Part shown: positions 1 to 5,392 of the stretch, in pieces
Layout: the number at the start of each line of letters is the position of its first letter
Position numbering within the stretch: the first letter of the stretch is position 1
Assembly: GCA_022712235.1 (NCBI GenBank)
Contig: JALAGW010000075.1
Coordinates: 1 to 7,643, forward strand
Length of the DNA: 7,643 nucleotides
Reading direction: 5' to 3'
Origin: Brevundimonas sp.
GTDB taxonomy: Bacteria; Pseudomonadota; Alphaproteobacteria; Caulobacterales; Caulobacteraceae
The notes under the pieces: generated by a model
Databases searched by the model: none
What the model saw: the letters and a program-made list of their open reading frames with translations, nothing else
Told to the model about the DNA's origin: nothing
Translations under genes and position numbers: made by a program

Positions 1-721
1 GGGCGGCCATGGCGCTCGGCAGCCAGAAATGGAAGGGGAACTGGGCGCTCTTGTTCATGTCGCAGGCCAGGATCAGCATCAGGGCCGTCAGATACCAGGG
101 CCTGTTCTTGATGACATCCCCGGACGCCAGCACCCAGTCCAGGTCGAAAATGCCGACGATGCGCCCCAGCACCACGACCCCCGCCAGCAGGCACAGCCCG
201 CCCGCCGCCGTCACCGTCAGGGCCATCCGCGCCCCGTCGCGCGCCGACGCGCTATGGTGCCAATAGCCGATCAGCAGGAAGGAGAAGAGGCTGGTCAGCT
301 CCCAGAAGACCGCCAGCTGGATCAGGTCTCCGGCCATCACCATGCCCGTCATGGCGCCCATGAAGGCCAGCAGGAAGGCGAAGAAGCGCGGAACCGGGTC
401 GTCGGCCGACATGTAGTAGCGGGCGTAGAGCACCACGAGGGCGCCTATGCCCTGGACCATGATCGCGAACAGCCAGGCCAGACCGTCCAGCCGCAGGGTG
501 AAGTTGACGCCGAGCGTCGGCAGCCAGGCCATCGACCAGCGCACGGGCTCGCCGCTTGCGACGGTCGGGAACAGGGCCGCCAGACAGAGCAGACCCGCCA
601 GAGATGTCACCCAGGCCAGTGCTGCAGCGGCGTTCCGGGCGCGTGACGGCAGGAAAAGGGCCATCAAGGCCGCCGCGAACGGGGCGGCGAACGGAACGAA
701 CAGCAGCAGGGTATGGGGCAT
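1..721 (-). CDS. mrpA: Monovalent cation/H+ antiporter subunit A, N-terminal part (cut by window edge)
   Basis: This is the large membrane subunit of the Mrp/Pha/Mnh Na+(K+)/H+ antiporter, which is related to the NuoL proton-pumping subunit of complex I and acts in the inner membrane in pH and Na+ homeostasis. The frame reads leftward from the ATG at 721 and stays open for 240 codons to the edge, so the C-terminal majority is missing. The protein begins MPHTLLLFVPFAAPFAAALM, a first membrane helix, and more hydrophobic helices follow. Around residues 139-154 it has FWELTSLFSFLLIGYW, which carries the conserved membrane-buried Glu of the family. Near residue 225 it has KSAQFPFHFWLP, a signature of this family with the conserved Lys. 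Alphaproteobacteria often encode a fused subunit A/B about 950 residues long, but I cannot see whether this one is fused. The start is preceded by AGGA about 12 nt upstream. NuoL is the main alternative; the motifs fit MrpA better. Confidence 0.93.
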   Translation of the reverse strand, partial: MPHTLLLFVPFAAPFAAALMALFLPSRARNAAAALAWVTSLAGLLCLAALFPTVASGEPVRWSMAWLPTLGVNFTLRLDGLAWLFAIMVQGIGALVVLYARYYMSADDPVPRFFAFLLAFMGAMTGMVMAGDLIQLAVFWELTSLFSFLLIGYWHHSASARDGARMALTVTAAGGLCLLAGVVVLGRIVGIFDLDWVLASGDVIKNRPWYLTALMLILACDMNKSAQFPFHFWLPSAMAA

Positions 722-868
722 GCGTGGCGGAGATCCTGAAGCTGCGGCGCGTCAATGCCACCCTAGACAAGGGATCACGCCAGAACCATAGACCGCTCTC
801 GCCTGCGGCCATCCGACCCAAGCCCTATCCGCCGCATCGGGCCGCTGAAGGACGCCTCACTCGCCCGG

Positions 869-1258
869 TCAGGCGAGGCGCTGGCGTCTCTGAAGCATTA
901 GCGCCGCTCCACCCGCCAGACTGACTCCGAACAGGATGAAAGCCCATTCGGACAGGGTGGGGACGGGCCGGAGCCTCAGGACGAGATGCAGCGTGCTTTC
1001 CTTCTGGATGTTGTAGTCGGCCAGGGTTCGCCCGTCCTCAAGCTGTTTTCCGGCGAAGATCAGGCGTTGCTGCTCGGGCGGAATGCCTTCCTTGTCCTGT
1101 ATCTTCTGTTTGACCTGCTGGATGGAGTCGCTCCCCTCGACCTCCAGAGCGATTGTCTTGCCGGTCAGAGTCTTGACGAAAATCTGCATGGCGAACGCGG
1201 GCGAGGCCATGCCCACGCTCAGAAGCAGCGCCAGAAGCAGAGGGGCGAACTTGCGCAA
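869..1258 (-). CDS. Exported ubiquitin with IPTL-CTERM-like sorting signal and no diglycine
   Basis: The 129-residue product has three parts. Residues 1-23 are a Sec signal peptide (Arg-Lys, leucine-rich core, AFA cleavage site). Residues 24-97 are a full ubiquitin fold. Residues 98-129 are PVPTLSEW, a hydrophobic helix (about 106-122) and a basic tail (QRRQR), the layout of IPTL-CTERM signals handled by exosortase. Against human ubiquitin I count 8 differences in 74 positions: T14A, P19G, T22S, E24Q, N25Q, A28Q, D39E and S57A. Met1, all seven lysines (6, 11, 27, 29, 33, 48, 63), the L8/I44/H68/V70 patch and R72/R74 are kept. Gly75-Gly76 are replaced by Pro-Val, so conjugation by the eukaryotic mechanism is not expected. 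The start is TTG with GGAG 7 nt upstream; the only nearby ATG codons lie inside the signal peptide or at ubiquitin Met1. It lies 147 bp upstream of mrpA on the same strand, with no obvious functional link. A role outside the cytoplasm, held in the envelope or released, is inferred. Signal-peptide and sorting-signal calls are by eye. Confidence 0.93.
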   Translation of the reverse strand: MRKFAPLLLALLLSVGMASPAFAMQIFVKTLTGKTIALEVEGSDSIQQVKQKIQDKEGIPPEQQRLIFAGKQLEDGRTLADYNIQKESTLHLVLRLRPVPTLSEWAFILFGVSLAGGAALMLQRRQRLA

Positions 1259-1544
1259 GCTTGGACTCCGGCGCTGTCGGAAAAGAGAACCTGCGCACCC
1301 CTATATCAGACAAAGAACAACGTCATCCGGCTTTTGGCGGCGCTCGGGGCGGTGACGCGCGCCAGGACCATCGCCAAATTTCCCGGTGGGGAGCAGGGCG
1401 TCGAGACTTCGATTGACTGGAAAAGGATGGTGGAGGTGAAAGGCTGCGTCTTGAACCATCCACTCAGCGCTCGACTGGGCGCCGGCGATCGTTCGCAGCC
1501 CCCACGGAGCGATGAGCAAAACGAATTGAGCGTGAGTGAGAAAA
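1259..1544. other. Gene-free stretch between ubiquitin gene and tRNA fragment
   Basis: I find no convincing gene on either strand: the open frames lack ribosome sites, recognisable domains and coding-like third positions. The part next to 1258 should hold the promoter of the ubiquitin gene. On the minus strand a TATAG-containing stretch around 1302-1310 is a possible -10, but no good -35 partner is visible. The left-hand sequence next to the tRNA fragment is chromosomal flank if the integration model is right. Confidence 0.5.
1266..1269 (-). promoter_or_regulatory. Ribosome binding site that sets the TTG start of the ubiquitin gene
   Basis: GGAG on the minus strand stands 7 nt before the TTG at 1258. 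It supports TTG as initiator and therefore a complete signal peptide in front of the ubiquitin domain. No in-frame ATG occurs in the roughly 60 bp upstream. Confidence 0.65.
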
Positions 1545-1589
1545 TGGTGGACGCGACAGGGATTGAACCTGTGACCCCCTCGGTGTGAA
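1545..1589 (-). tRNA. tRNA-Val(CAC) 3' half only: attachment site of the adjacent integrase
   Basis: Read on the minus strand, this contains the anticodon loop TTCACAC with anticodon CAC, the 3' strand of the anticodon stem (CGAGG), a 5-nt variable loop, the T arm (ACAGG-TTCAATC-CCTGT), the 3' acceptor strand CGCGTCC, discriminator A and an encoded CCA. The similarity to a tRNA stops at the 5' side of the anticodon loop: the bases before it cannot pair with CGAGG, and no D arm or 5' acceptor strand follows. A tRNA 3' half next to a tyrosine integrase is the usual trace of site-specific integration. The intact tRNA should be rebuilt at the other, unseen end of the element. It is not a functional tRNA by itself. 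Confidence 0.85.
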
Positions 1590-1594
1590 TCCTA

Positions 1595-1702
1595 TTTCAG
1601 CGGTTTCAGGGATTTTCAAACGGTTTCAATTTTTGAAACAAGATACTGATTTTGAAGCATTTGTTTCCTGGTTCTCATTTCAGGCTTTTTCAGGCAGTTT
1701 CG
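1595..1702 (+). repeat. Helically phased TTTCA motif array beside the attachment site
   Basis: The pentamer TTTCA starts at 1595, 1604, 1614 and 1624, then again at 1678 and 1688, with a TTTCG at 1698 and a TTTCC at 1664. Spacing within each cluster is 9-10 bp, one helical turn. An inverted copy (TGAAA) lies at 1634-1638. Longer exact repeats are CGGTTTCA (1601-1608 and 1621-1628) and TTTCAGGC (1678-1685 and 1688-1695). The stretch is AT-rich in a GC-rich window and lies between the attachment core and the integrase. It therefore probably holds integrase arm-type or excisionase sites; that role is inferred. Confidence 0.7.
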
Positions 1703-1709
1703 TATTGGG

Positions 1710-1729
1710 CGCCCCCCTAACGCCCCCCT
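1710..1729 (+). repeat. Tandem CGCCCCCCT repeat before the integrase
   Basis: CGCCCCCCT occurs at 1710-1718 and 1721-1729, 11 bp apart, just after the TTTCA array. The runs of C can pair with the G runs at 1743-1747 and 1761-1765, the latter being the integrase ribosome binding site. A hairpin that limits integrase translation is possible but untested. Confidence 0.45.
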
Positions 1730-1769
1730 TGGTGTATTATGAGGGGGTCAGAAGTGATTTGGGGGACAG

Positions 1770-3086
1770 ATGCCTCAGGATCCCGTGCGTACAGATCGTC
1801 AGATCGCCACCCTGAAATCGCGGGAGGCACGATATGAAGTGGCCGTTTCGGACAGCCGCGGCCTTTATGTCCGCGTGTGGCCTACGGGAGCGAAGGGCTT
1901 CGAACTTCGATACACAGCCGAGAACGGCAAGCGGCGGCGTCATGTCCTGGGAGCCTATCCGGATATCACCCTGGCGGAGGCCCGTCGTCTGGCCGCATCA
2001 GCCCGCGTCGCTGTCGCAGGCGGGACAGATCCGGTGGCTGAACGCAGTACGCGTCGCGAAGAAGCAAGGACGGGAGAGACGCTTGAGGATCTCGCCGAGG
2101 CCTACTGGAGGGCGGCGAGCAAGGGACTGCACGGCGGGCGGCGACGCCCCAAGCAGGCGAGGACCATCGAGTCCGAACGTTCGCTTTTCCGCCGCTACAT
2201 AAGGCCGGTTCTTGGCGACATGAAATTCGCCGCCGTCAGGAGGACGGATATCCGCATCTTCATGCGGGACCTGGCGGCGGAAAGCGGGCTGGCCCCGGCC
2301 AGTCTCGCTTCGGTCGGGGGCGTCCTGATGAGCGTACTGGGCTTTGCGGTCTACGAGGATCGTCTTGAAGCCAATCCGGCCTACGGACTGACCAGGCCCC
2401 TTGCGCTCACGCCCCGCGAGCGGATGTTCGATGACGAGGCGCTGCGGGTTCTGTGGAACGAGGCCTCGCTGGCGTCATCGCCCCGCGCGCCCGGCGAGAA
2501 GACGGCCGGCAGGCATGCTCGCCTCGATGCGCCCACGGGTCTGGCGATCCAGTTCCTGATGACGACCCTGACGCGTCGATCTGAAGCCGCCGAGGTGCTT
2601 TGGAGCGAGATCGATCTGGACAGCGCCCTCTGGACCATCCCCTCGCATCGCACCAAGGCTCGACATGTTCATGTCGTGCCCCTTCCAGATGAAGCTCTGG
2701 CCGTCTTGCGGCGGGCGCGACAACTTTATCCGAAGAGCGCCTGGGTCTTCCCGGCGCCGCGCAACAGGACAGGTCCTGTAGACGCACGGGCCCTGACCAG
2801 GGCCGTCGTCCGCACCTGCAAGCGTCGCAACCTGCCCGCCGGTTCGCCCCACGACGTGCGTCGGTCAGGCGCTACGACCCTGACCGGCAGGTACGGGGTA
2901 GGGCGTTTCATCGTCGGTCATCTCCTTGGGCACACCGTGCGGGACGGCGCCGCCGTCACGGGGGTCTATGACCGTTACAGCTACATGGCTGAGAAGCGGG
3001 CGGCCCTCCAGACCTGGGCCAGCCACCTCGCCAACCTGAAACCCTCTGGAGGAGGCGCTGGGGTTGCCCAGCCAAGCTGGGATTAG
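1770..3086 (+). CDS. Tyrosine-type site-specific integrase, DUF4102/P4 family
   Basis: This enzyme cuts and rejoins DNA at att sites to integrate or excise the element. The 438-residue length is usual for P4-like integrases with an N-terminal DUF4102 arm-binding domain (about 1-95, with the family-like stretches GLYVRVWPTGAKGFELRY and LGAYPDITLAEAR). A core-binding domain follows (about 105-215), then the catalytic domain (about 225-420). All catalytic residues can be placed: Arg269 (TRRSE), Lys296, His361 and Arg364 (HDVRR), His388 (LLGH) and the nucleophile Tyr400 (VYDRY). In place of the usual TGxR, the first arginine box reads TLTR. The ATG at 1770 follows GGGGGA closely. The gene reads away from the tRNA-Val fragment, its probable target. 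It is intact and could be active. The C-terminal tail beyond about residue 425 is Gly/Ala-rich. Confidence 0.95.
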   Translation: MPQDPVRTDRQIATLKSREARYEVAVSDSRGLYVRVWPTGAKGFELRYTAENGKRRRHVLGAYPDITLAEARRLAASARVAVAGGTDPVAERSTRREEARTGETLEDLAEAYWRAASKGLHGGRRRPKQARTIESERSLFRRYIRPVLGDMKFAAVRRTDIRIFMRDLAAESGLAPASLASVGGVLMSVLGFAVYEDRLEANPAYGLTRPLALTPRERMFDDEALRVLWNEASLASSPRAPGEKTAGRHARLDAPTGLAIQFLMTTLTRRSEAAEVLWSEIDLDSALWTIPSHRTKARHVHVVPLPDEALAVLRRARQLYPKSAWVFPAPRNRTGPVDARALTRAVVRTCKRRNLPAGSPHDVRRSGATTLTGRYGVGRFIVGHLLGHTVRDGAAVTGVYDRYSYMAEKRAALQTWASHLANLKPSGGGAGVAQPSWD

Positions 3087-3138
3087 ACGCGAGCTGCCCA
3101 TATCGCATCCTCAATCATCGAAACGGAGGCGATCATTC

Positions 3139-3402
3139 ATGGCTGGCGGTTGGACCCGGGACGGCGCAGTGCTCGACCAGATTCATGACACCGTGGTCGA
3201 CGGCGTCCTCACCGCTCGCGCCCGAATGCCCACCGGGCCAGGCAGAGAGCTCTGCCTTGAGTGCGGCGACGCCATTCCTGAAGCCCGTAGACGCGCCATG
3301 CCAGGCGCGGTGACCTGTATTTCCTGCCAGTCCGGCAGGGACAGCCGGATCGTGACCGCGGGCATCAACCGGCGGGGAAGCAAGGACAGTCAGTTGCGCT
3401 AA
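3139..3402 (+). CDS. TraR/DksA-type C4 zinc-finger protein
   Basis: This 87-residue protein carries CLECG (Cys39, Cys42) and CISCQ (Cys60, Cys63) around the segment AIPEARRRAMPG. It is the zinc-finger core of the short TraR branch of the DksA family, found on plasmids, phages and islands. Such proteins bind the RNA polymerase secondary channel and change promoter choice without ppGpp. Length matches phage and plasmid TraR (70-90 residues), not chromosomal DksA (about 150). The N-terminal part (1-36) should insert toward the active site; I do not see a clear copy of the acidic motif of F-plasmid TraR, so the effect on transcription is uncertain. The ATG at 3139 follows GGAGG by 9 nt. An in-frame ATG at 3064 has no such site and would overlap the integrase gene. 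It starts 52 bp after the integrase and is probably part of the same element. Confidence 0.85.
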   Translation: MAGGWTRDGAVLDQIHDTVVDGVLTARARMPTGPGRELCLECGDAIPEARRRAMPGAVTCISCQSGRDSRIVTAGINRRGSKDSQLR

Positions 3403-3458
3403 GGTCGCTCTTCCCGCCGTCATGAATTGAACGGATCCTGAAGACGCCTGAGGTCTCC

Positions 3459-3746
3459 ATGGGCGATCGGGGGCTGTGTCCGGTATCGGCCACATGCGAC
3501 CCGCGCGGCCTCCCGAACGTAGATGCCTCCATGGCTACCTATGATTTCATTGTAAGCGGCGTGAATCCGGAAATGGCCCTCCAGGGCGCAGCCTCCACGG
3601 ACGCTGAAGCTTGGCGGGAGGCCATCCTCTTCCTTTCGGAGATGTTGCGCGAAAAGCCTGTCCGTGACGGCGGCGCCTTTTCACTCCAGGTGATCGTTCG
3701 CAACGAGGGGCGCGAAATCTGCCGGGTCGGCGCCTCTTCCCATTGA
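3459..3746 (+). CDS. Small DUF6894-like protein
   Basis: A small soluble protein of unknown function. The part from MATYDFIVSG onward (residue 25), followed by a Glu/Ala-rich helix (DAEAWREAILFLSEML) and a final strand (FSLQVIVRNEGREICRV), resembles the short DUF6894 proteins common in Rhizobiales and Caulobacterales. The match is by pattern only. Two starts compete. The ATG at 3459 has GAGG 5 nt upstream and gives 95 residues. The ATG at 3531 begins where family-like sequence begins (71 residues) but has no good ribosome site. The first 24 residues in the longer form look non-conserved. It could be cargo of the element or a host gene. Confidence 0.6.
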   Translation: MGDRGLCPVSATCDPRGLPNVDASMATYDFIVSGVNPEMALQGAASTDAEAWREAILFLSEMLREKPVRDGGAFSLQVIVRNEGREICRVGASSH

Positions 3747-3769
3747 AGCCGGGTCACGGCGGAGGAAAA

Positions 3770-3816
3770 AGACGGCCGGTTACGCCAAAGGGGGGCAATC
3801 ACGGAGCCGGCCGTCT
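3770..3816 (-). terminator. 10-bp perfect inverted repeat, intrinsic terminator only for minus-strand transcription
   Basis: AGACGGCCGG (3770-3779) and CCGGCCGTCT (3807-3816) are exact inverted repeats with a 27-nt loop. On the minus strand the stem is followed directly by a T run (TCTTTTTCC), the shape of a rho-independent terminator. On the plus strand no T run follows. It would end leftward transcription coming from beyond 3816, although the nearest minus-strand gene ends at 4604. The loop is long for a terminator, so a protein-binding or recombination site is an alternative. Confidence 0.45.
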
Positions 3817-3930
3817 GCCGATCTTCCCGAGAAGAATCCGCATTCAGACAACGTCGGCTTCGGCGAGGCCGCTCCTTTGGTCGGGTTCCGGACTTAGCGC
3901 CTCCGGCCGATAGCTAAACGGGTGCGTGAC

Positions 3931-3979
3931 GGAGCGGGCCGTCCGGCCCGGCGTTTGCTCCTGAGTTGCAAGGAGCAGA
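3931..3979 (+). promoter_or_regulatory. Leader with two mutually exclusive hairpins; one hides the ribosome binding site
   Basis: TTTGCTCCT (3954-3962) can pair with AGGAGCAGA (3971-3979) in 9 bp with one G-U pair and an 8-nt loop. This buries the AAGGAG ribosome site of the 64-residue gene. The same GCTCC (3957-3961) can instead pair with GGAGC at 3931-3935, closing a structure that already contains the GGGCC/GGCCC hairpin (3936-3949). That frees the ribosome site. This is the design of a translational switch (thermometer, riboswitch or protein-controlled leader). What it senses is unknown. Pairings are by eye, with no folding energy calculated. Confidence 0.5.
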
Positions 3980-3982
3980 ATC

Positions 3983-4177
3983 ATGAGCATGCACGACCAG
4001 ACCTTCAGGACCGTCGAACTTCCGACGCTTCCGGGAAAATTGGGTGAAATCGACGCCCTTCTGCAGGCGGCGAGATCATCGGGAGCCGCAAGCGGCGAAC
4101 GGGCCGTCCTGGATGAAATCTTCAGGATCATCGCCCGTTCTTCTGAAGGTGAAATCTACCAGAAACCGCTGGGCTGA
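3983..4177 (+). CDS. Unknown small protein, 64 residues
   Basis: I do not recognise this protein. It is soluble, without Cys or membrane segments, and is probably mostly helical: residues 17-34 (PGKLGEIDALLQAARSSG) and 38-53 (GERAVLDEIFRIIARS) look like two amphipathic helices, a short helical hairpin. The ATG at 3983 follows AAGGAG by 7 nt, which strongly supports the start. The third codon, also ATG, is a possible alternative. Its mRNA leader can hide that ribosome site, so translation may be controlled. It stands alone, 236 bp after the DUF6894-like gene. Confidence 0.65.
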   Translation: MSMHDQTFRTVELPTLPGKLGEIDALLQAARSSGAASGERAVLDEIFRIIARSSEGEIYQKPLG

Positions 4178-4396
4178 GGCCGATTTCCCGTGTGCGCGGG
4201 GTGGACGGATTCAATCCGCGCGGCGAGCCCTACGGTTCGGCGCAGGTCCAGGCCGGGCTTGCTACTTGCGCGTCCGGAAACCCGGGCGCCGCACGCCTCC
4301 TGCGCCTCCCTTTGTCGGTGATCGCCAGTGTCGTTCAGACGACATTTTCACCGCAGCGGCTCCTCCCGGCGTTATGGGGGCTGAAAGGTTGGAGAC

Positions 4397-4603
4397 ATGG
4401 GCGTCGTCGTTTCTTTTCCCGCCTAAAACCGCGCAGTTCGCAGGCGGCGCGCCTGGACCCTGGCGGCGGCTGGCGCGGGCGCCGTATTCCTGACCGCGGT
4501 CGGCGTCGTGCTGGCGGGCCAGGATCTTCTTCGCGGCGCCCGGGCGGACCCGCCGCTCGACGCGGCGGGACGCCTTTCACGACCCCAGATCAGCCTTCCC
4601 TGA
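4397..4603 (+). pseudogene. Small single-pass membrane protein frame broken by an in-frame TAA
   Basis: One continuous frame of 69 codons runs from the ATG at 4397 to the TGA at 4601-4603, with a TAA at codon 10 (4424-4426). Before the stop it reads MGVVVSFPA. After it comes a basic stretch (NRAVRRRRAW), a clear hydrophobic helix (TLAAAGAGAVFLTAVGVVLA) and a polar tail ending SRPQISLP. The basic-then-hydrophobic order suggests an N-terminus in the cytoplasm and one membrane pass. Between the TAA and the helix there is no ATG, GTG or TTG, so no shorter version keeps the helix. A single base change at codon 10 would restore the frame. Its TGA touches the stop of the regulator gene on the other strand, as for tightly packed real genes. 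It could be a recent nonsense mutant, a readthrough case or a sequence error. I recognise no family. Confidence 0.45.
4549..4569. terminator. GC-rich 8-bp perfect hairpin near the convergent gene ends
   Basis: CCCGCCGC (4549-4556) and GCGGCGGG (4562-4569) form a perfect stem with a 5-nt loop, 35 nt beyond the stop of the minus-strand regulator gene. It lies within the end of the plus-strand frame. A T run is lacking on both sides, so it is at best a weak terminator or mRNA 3'-end stabiliser. Because it also lies in coding-like sequence, it may be chance. Confidence 0.3.
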
Positions 4604-5392
4604 TCAGGCGGCCGTATCCTGCAAGGGGGCGTCACGCGAGATCCAGCTTGCAGACTCCGCCGGTCGTAGCGGCGCGGCGACCGCGACGGCGGAAGAAGAT
4701 GCGTGAGCGCCGCAGCCGCAGGAAACGGCCCGCAGGCCAGCCAGATTCAGGATCTGGACCTTCCCGCGACCGAAACGGACCAGGCCGAGGGCCTGGAGGC
4801 GGCCGGCGGCGGCGTTGCCGCTGGTTCTTTGCACGCCGAGCATGGCGCCGAAATCGGCCTGGGTCAGACGGAGAGGCGCGCCGTTGGCCCCGCAATGCAG
4901 TCGACCCAGCCATTTGGCCAGCCGCTCCTGCACGAGATGGGAGGCGTTGCAGGCCGCTTCGGCGGCCAGACCGGTCAGGCGACCAGACGACTGCCGGGCT
5001 ACCAGACGAGTCAGCCAGTCACGGCCGAGGTTCTCTACAACGCAGTCGGCGGGCACGCGGCAAAGGGTGGTGTCGATCAGGGCGCGGGCCAGGGGGCGGT
5101 CGCTTTCGGGTTCCAGGGCCTGATCCCAGCCGTGGACGGACCCGGCGACAATGGTCGCAACGCAGATGCCGTCGCCATTGGGGAAGAGACCCAGGACCCC
5201 CGTCAGAACAAAGGAAAGGAAGCCGTCTTCCTCCAAGGGCTGGCCGGCAGGCAGGCACGTGAGTTTGCGCCGGGCCAGAGCGGTGGATTGAAAGCGGTCG
5301 GGAAGCGCCTGGAAGACAGGGTGGTCGGCCAGGTCAAGGTGCGGTCGATGAAGACCGCAACCTGTATTGGCGAGGCTGATCATAGTTTGCAT
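4604..5392 (-). CDS. Crp/Fnr-family transcription regulator
   Basis: This 262-residue regulator has an N-terminal cyclic-nucleotide-binding-like beta barrel (about 20-120, including LTGVLGLFPNG and the turn IVAGSVHGWD). A long dimerisation helix follows (about 125-165), then a C-terminal winged helix-turn-helix (about 174-215: LTQADFGAMLG, RTSGNAAAGRLQALGLVRF). No N-terminal cysteine cluster is seen, so an Fnr-type oxygen-sensing Fe-S cluster is unlikely, and the effector is unknown. The HTH has Gly192 where relatives often have a hydrophobic residue. A tail of about 40 residues after the HTH is unusually long and Ala/Ser-rich. The ATG at 5392 has AGGAG 6 nt upstream. The in-frame start at 5437 would add 15 residues without a good ribosome site. 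It is divergent from the 76-residue gene at 5574 and abuts the broken small membrane-protein frame at TGATCA. Confidence 0.87.
   Translation of the reverse strand: MQTMISLANTGCGLHRPHLDLADHPVFQALPDRFQSTALARRKLTCLPAGQPLEEDGFLSFVLTGVLGLFPNGDGICVATIVAGSVHGWDQALEPESDRPLARALIDTTLCRVPADCVVENLGRDWLTRLVARQSSGRLTGLAAEAACNASHLVQERLAKWLGRLHCGANGAPLRLTQADFGAMLGVQRTSGNAAAGRLQALGLVRFGRGKVQILNLAGLRAVSCGCGAHASSSAVAVAAPLRPAESASWISRDAPLQDTAA

Larger units (their letters stand above)
1545..3402. mobile_element. One end of an integrated genetic element (minimum extent)
   Basis: The tRNA-Val 3' half, an AT-rich arm region with repeated motifs, a complete tyrosine integrase and a TraR-like zinc-finger gene sit together, as at the end of a prophage or integrative island. 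The left border is within the tRNA fragment. The right border cannot be placed: no second copy of the 45-bp tRNA segment is seen in the window. The given end is only the last gene I would assign to it with some confidence. The small genes up to about 4600 could also belong. Confidence 0.6.

Noticed and set aside
860..877. CTCGCC/GGCGAG hairpin overlapping the ubiquitin stop codon
   Set aside because: Only 6 bp with no T run after it on the minus strand. Too weak to call a terminator.
29..924. Several long open frames on both strands over the left end (for example plus 29-646 and minus 252-821)
   Set aside because: They overlap the real minus-strand mrpA frame, which has membrane-protein composition and family motifs. 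The others are proline/arginine- or glutamine-rich shadows.
986..1588. A 200-codon plus-strand frame ending in MVDATGIEPVTPSV
   Set aside because: It is antisense to the ubiquitin gene, and its end is the familiar false peptide produced by reading a tRNA 3' end on the wrong strand.
1545..1770. Group I intron in the tRNA anticodon loop as a reason for the break
   Set aside because: No 5' tRNA half follows within the window, and the neighbouring sequence leads into an integrase with repeat sites, which fits integration. CGCGTCC near 4269 has no D arm or acceptor partner.
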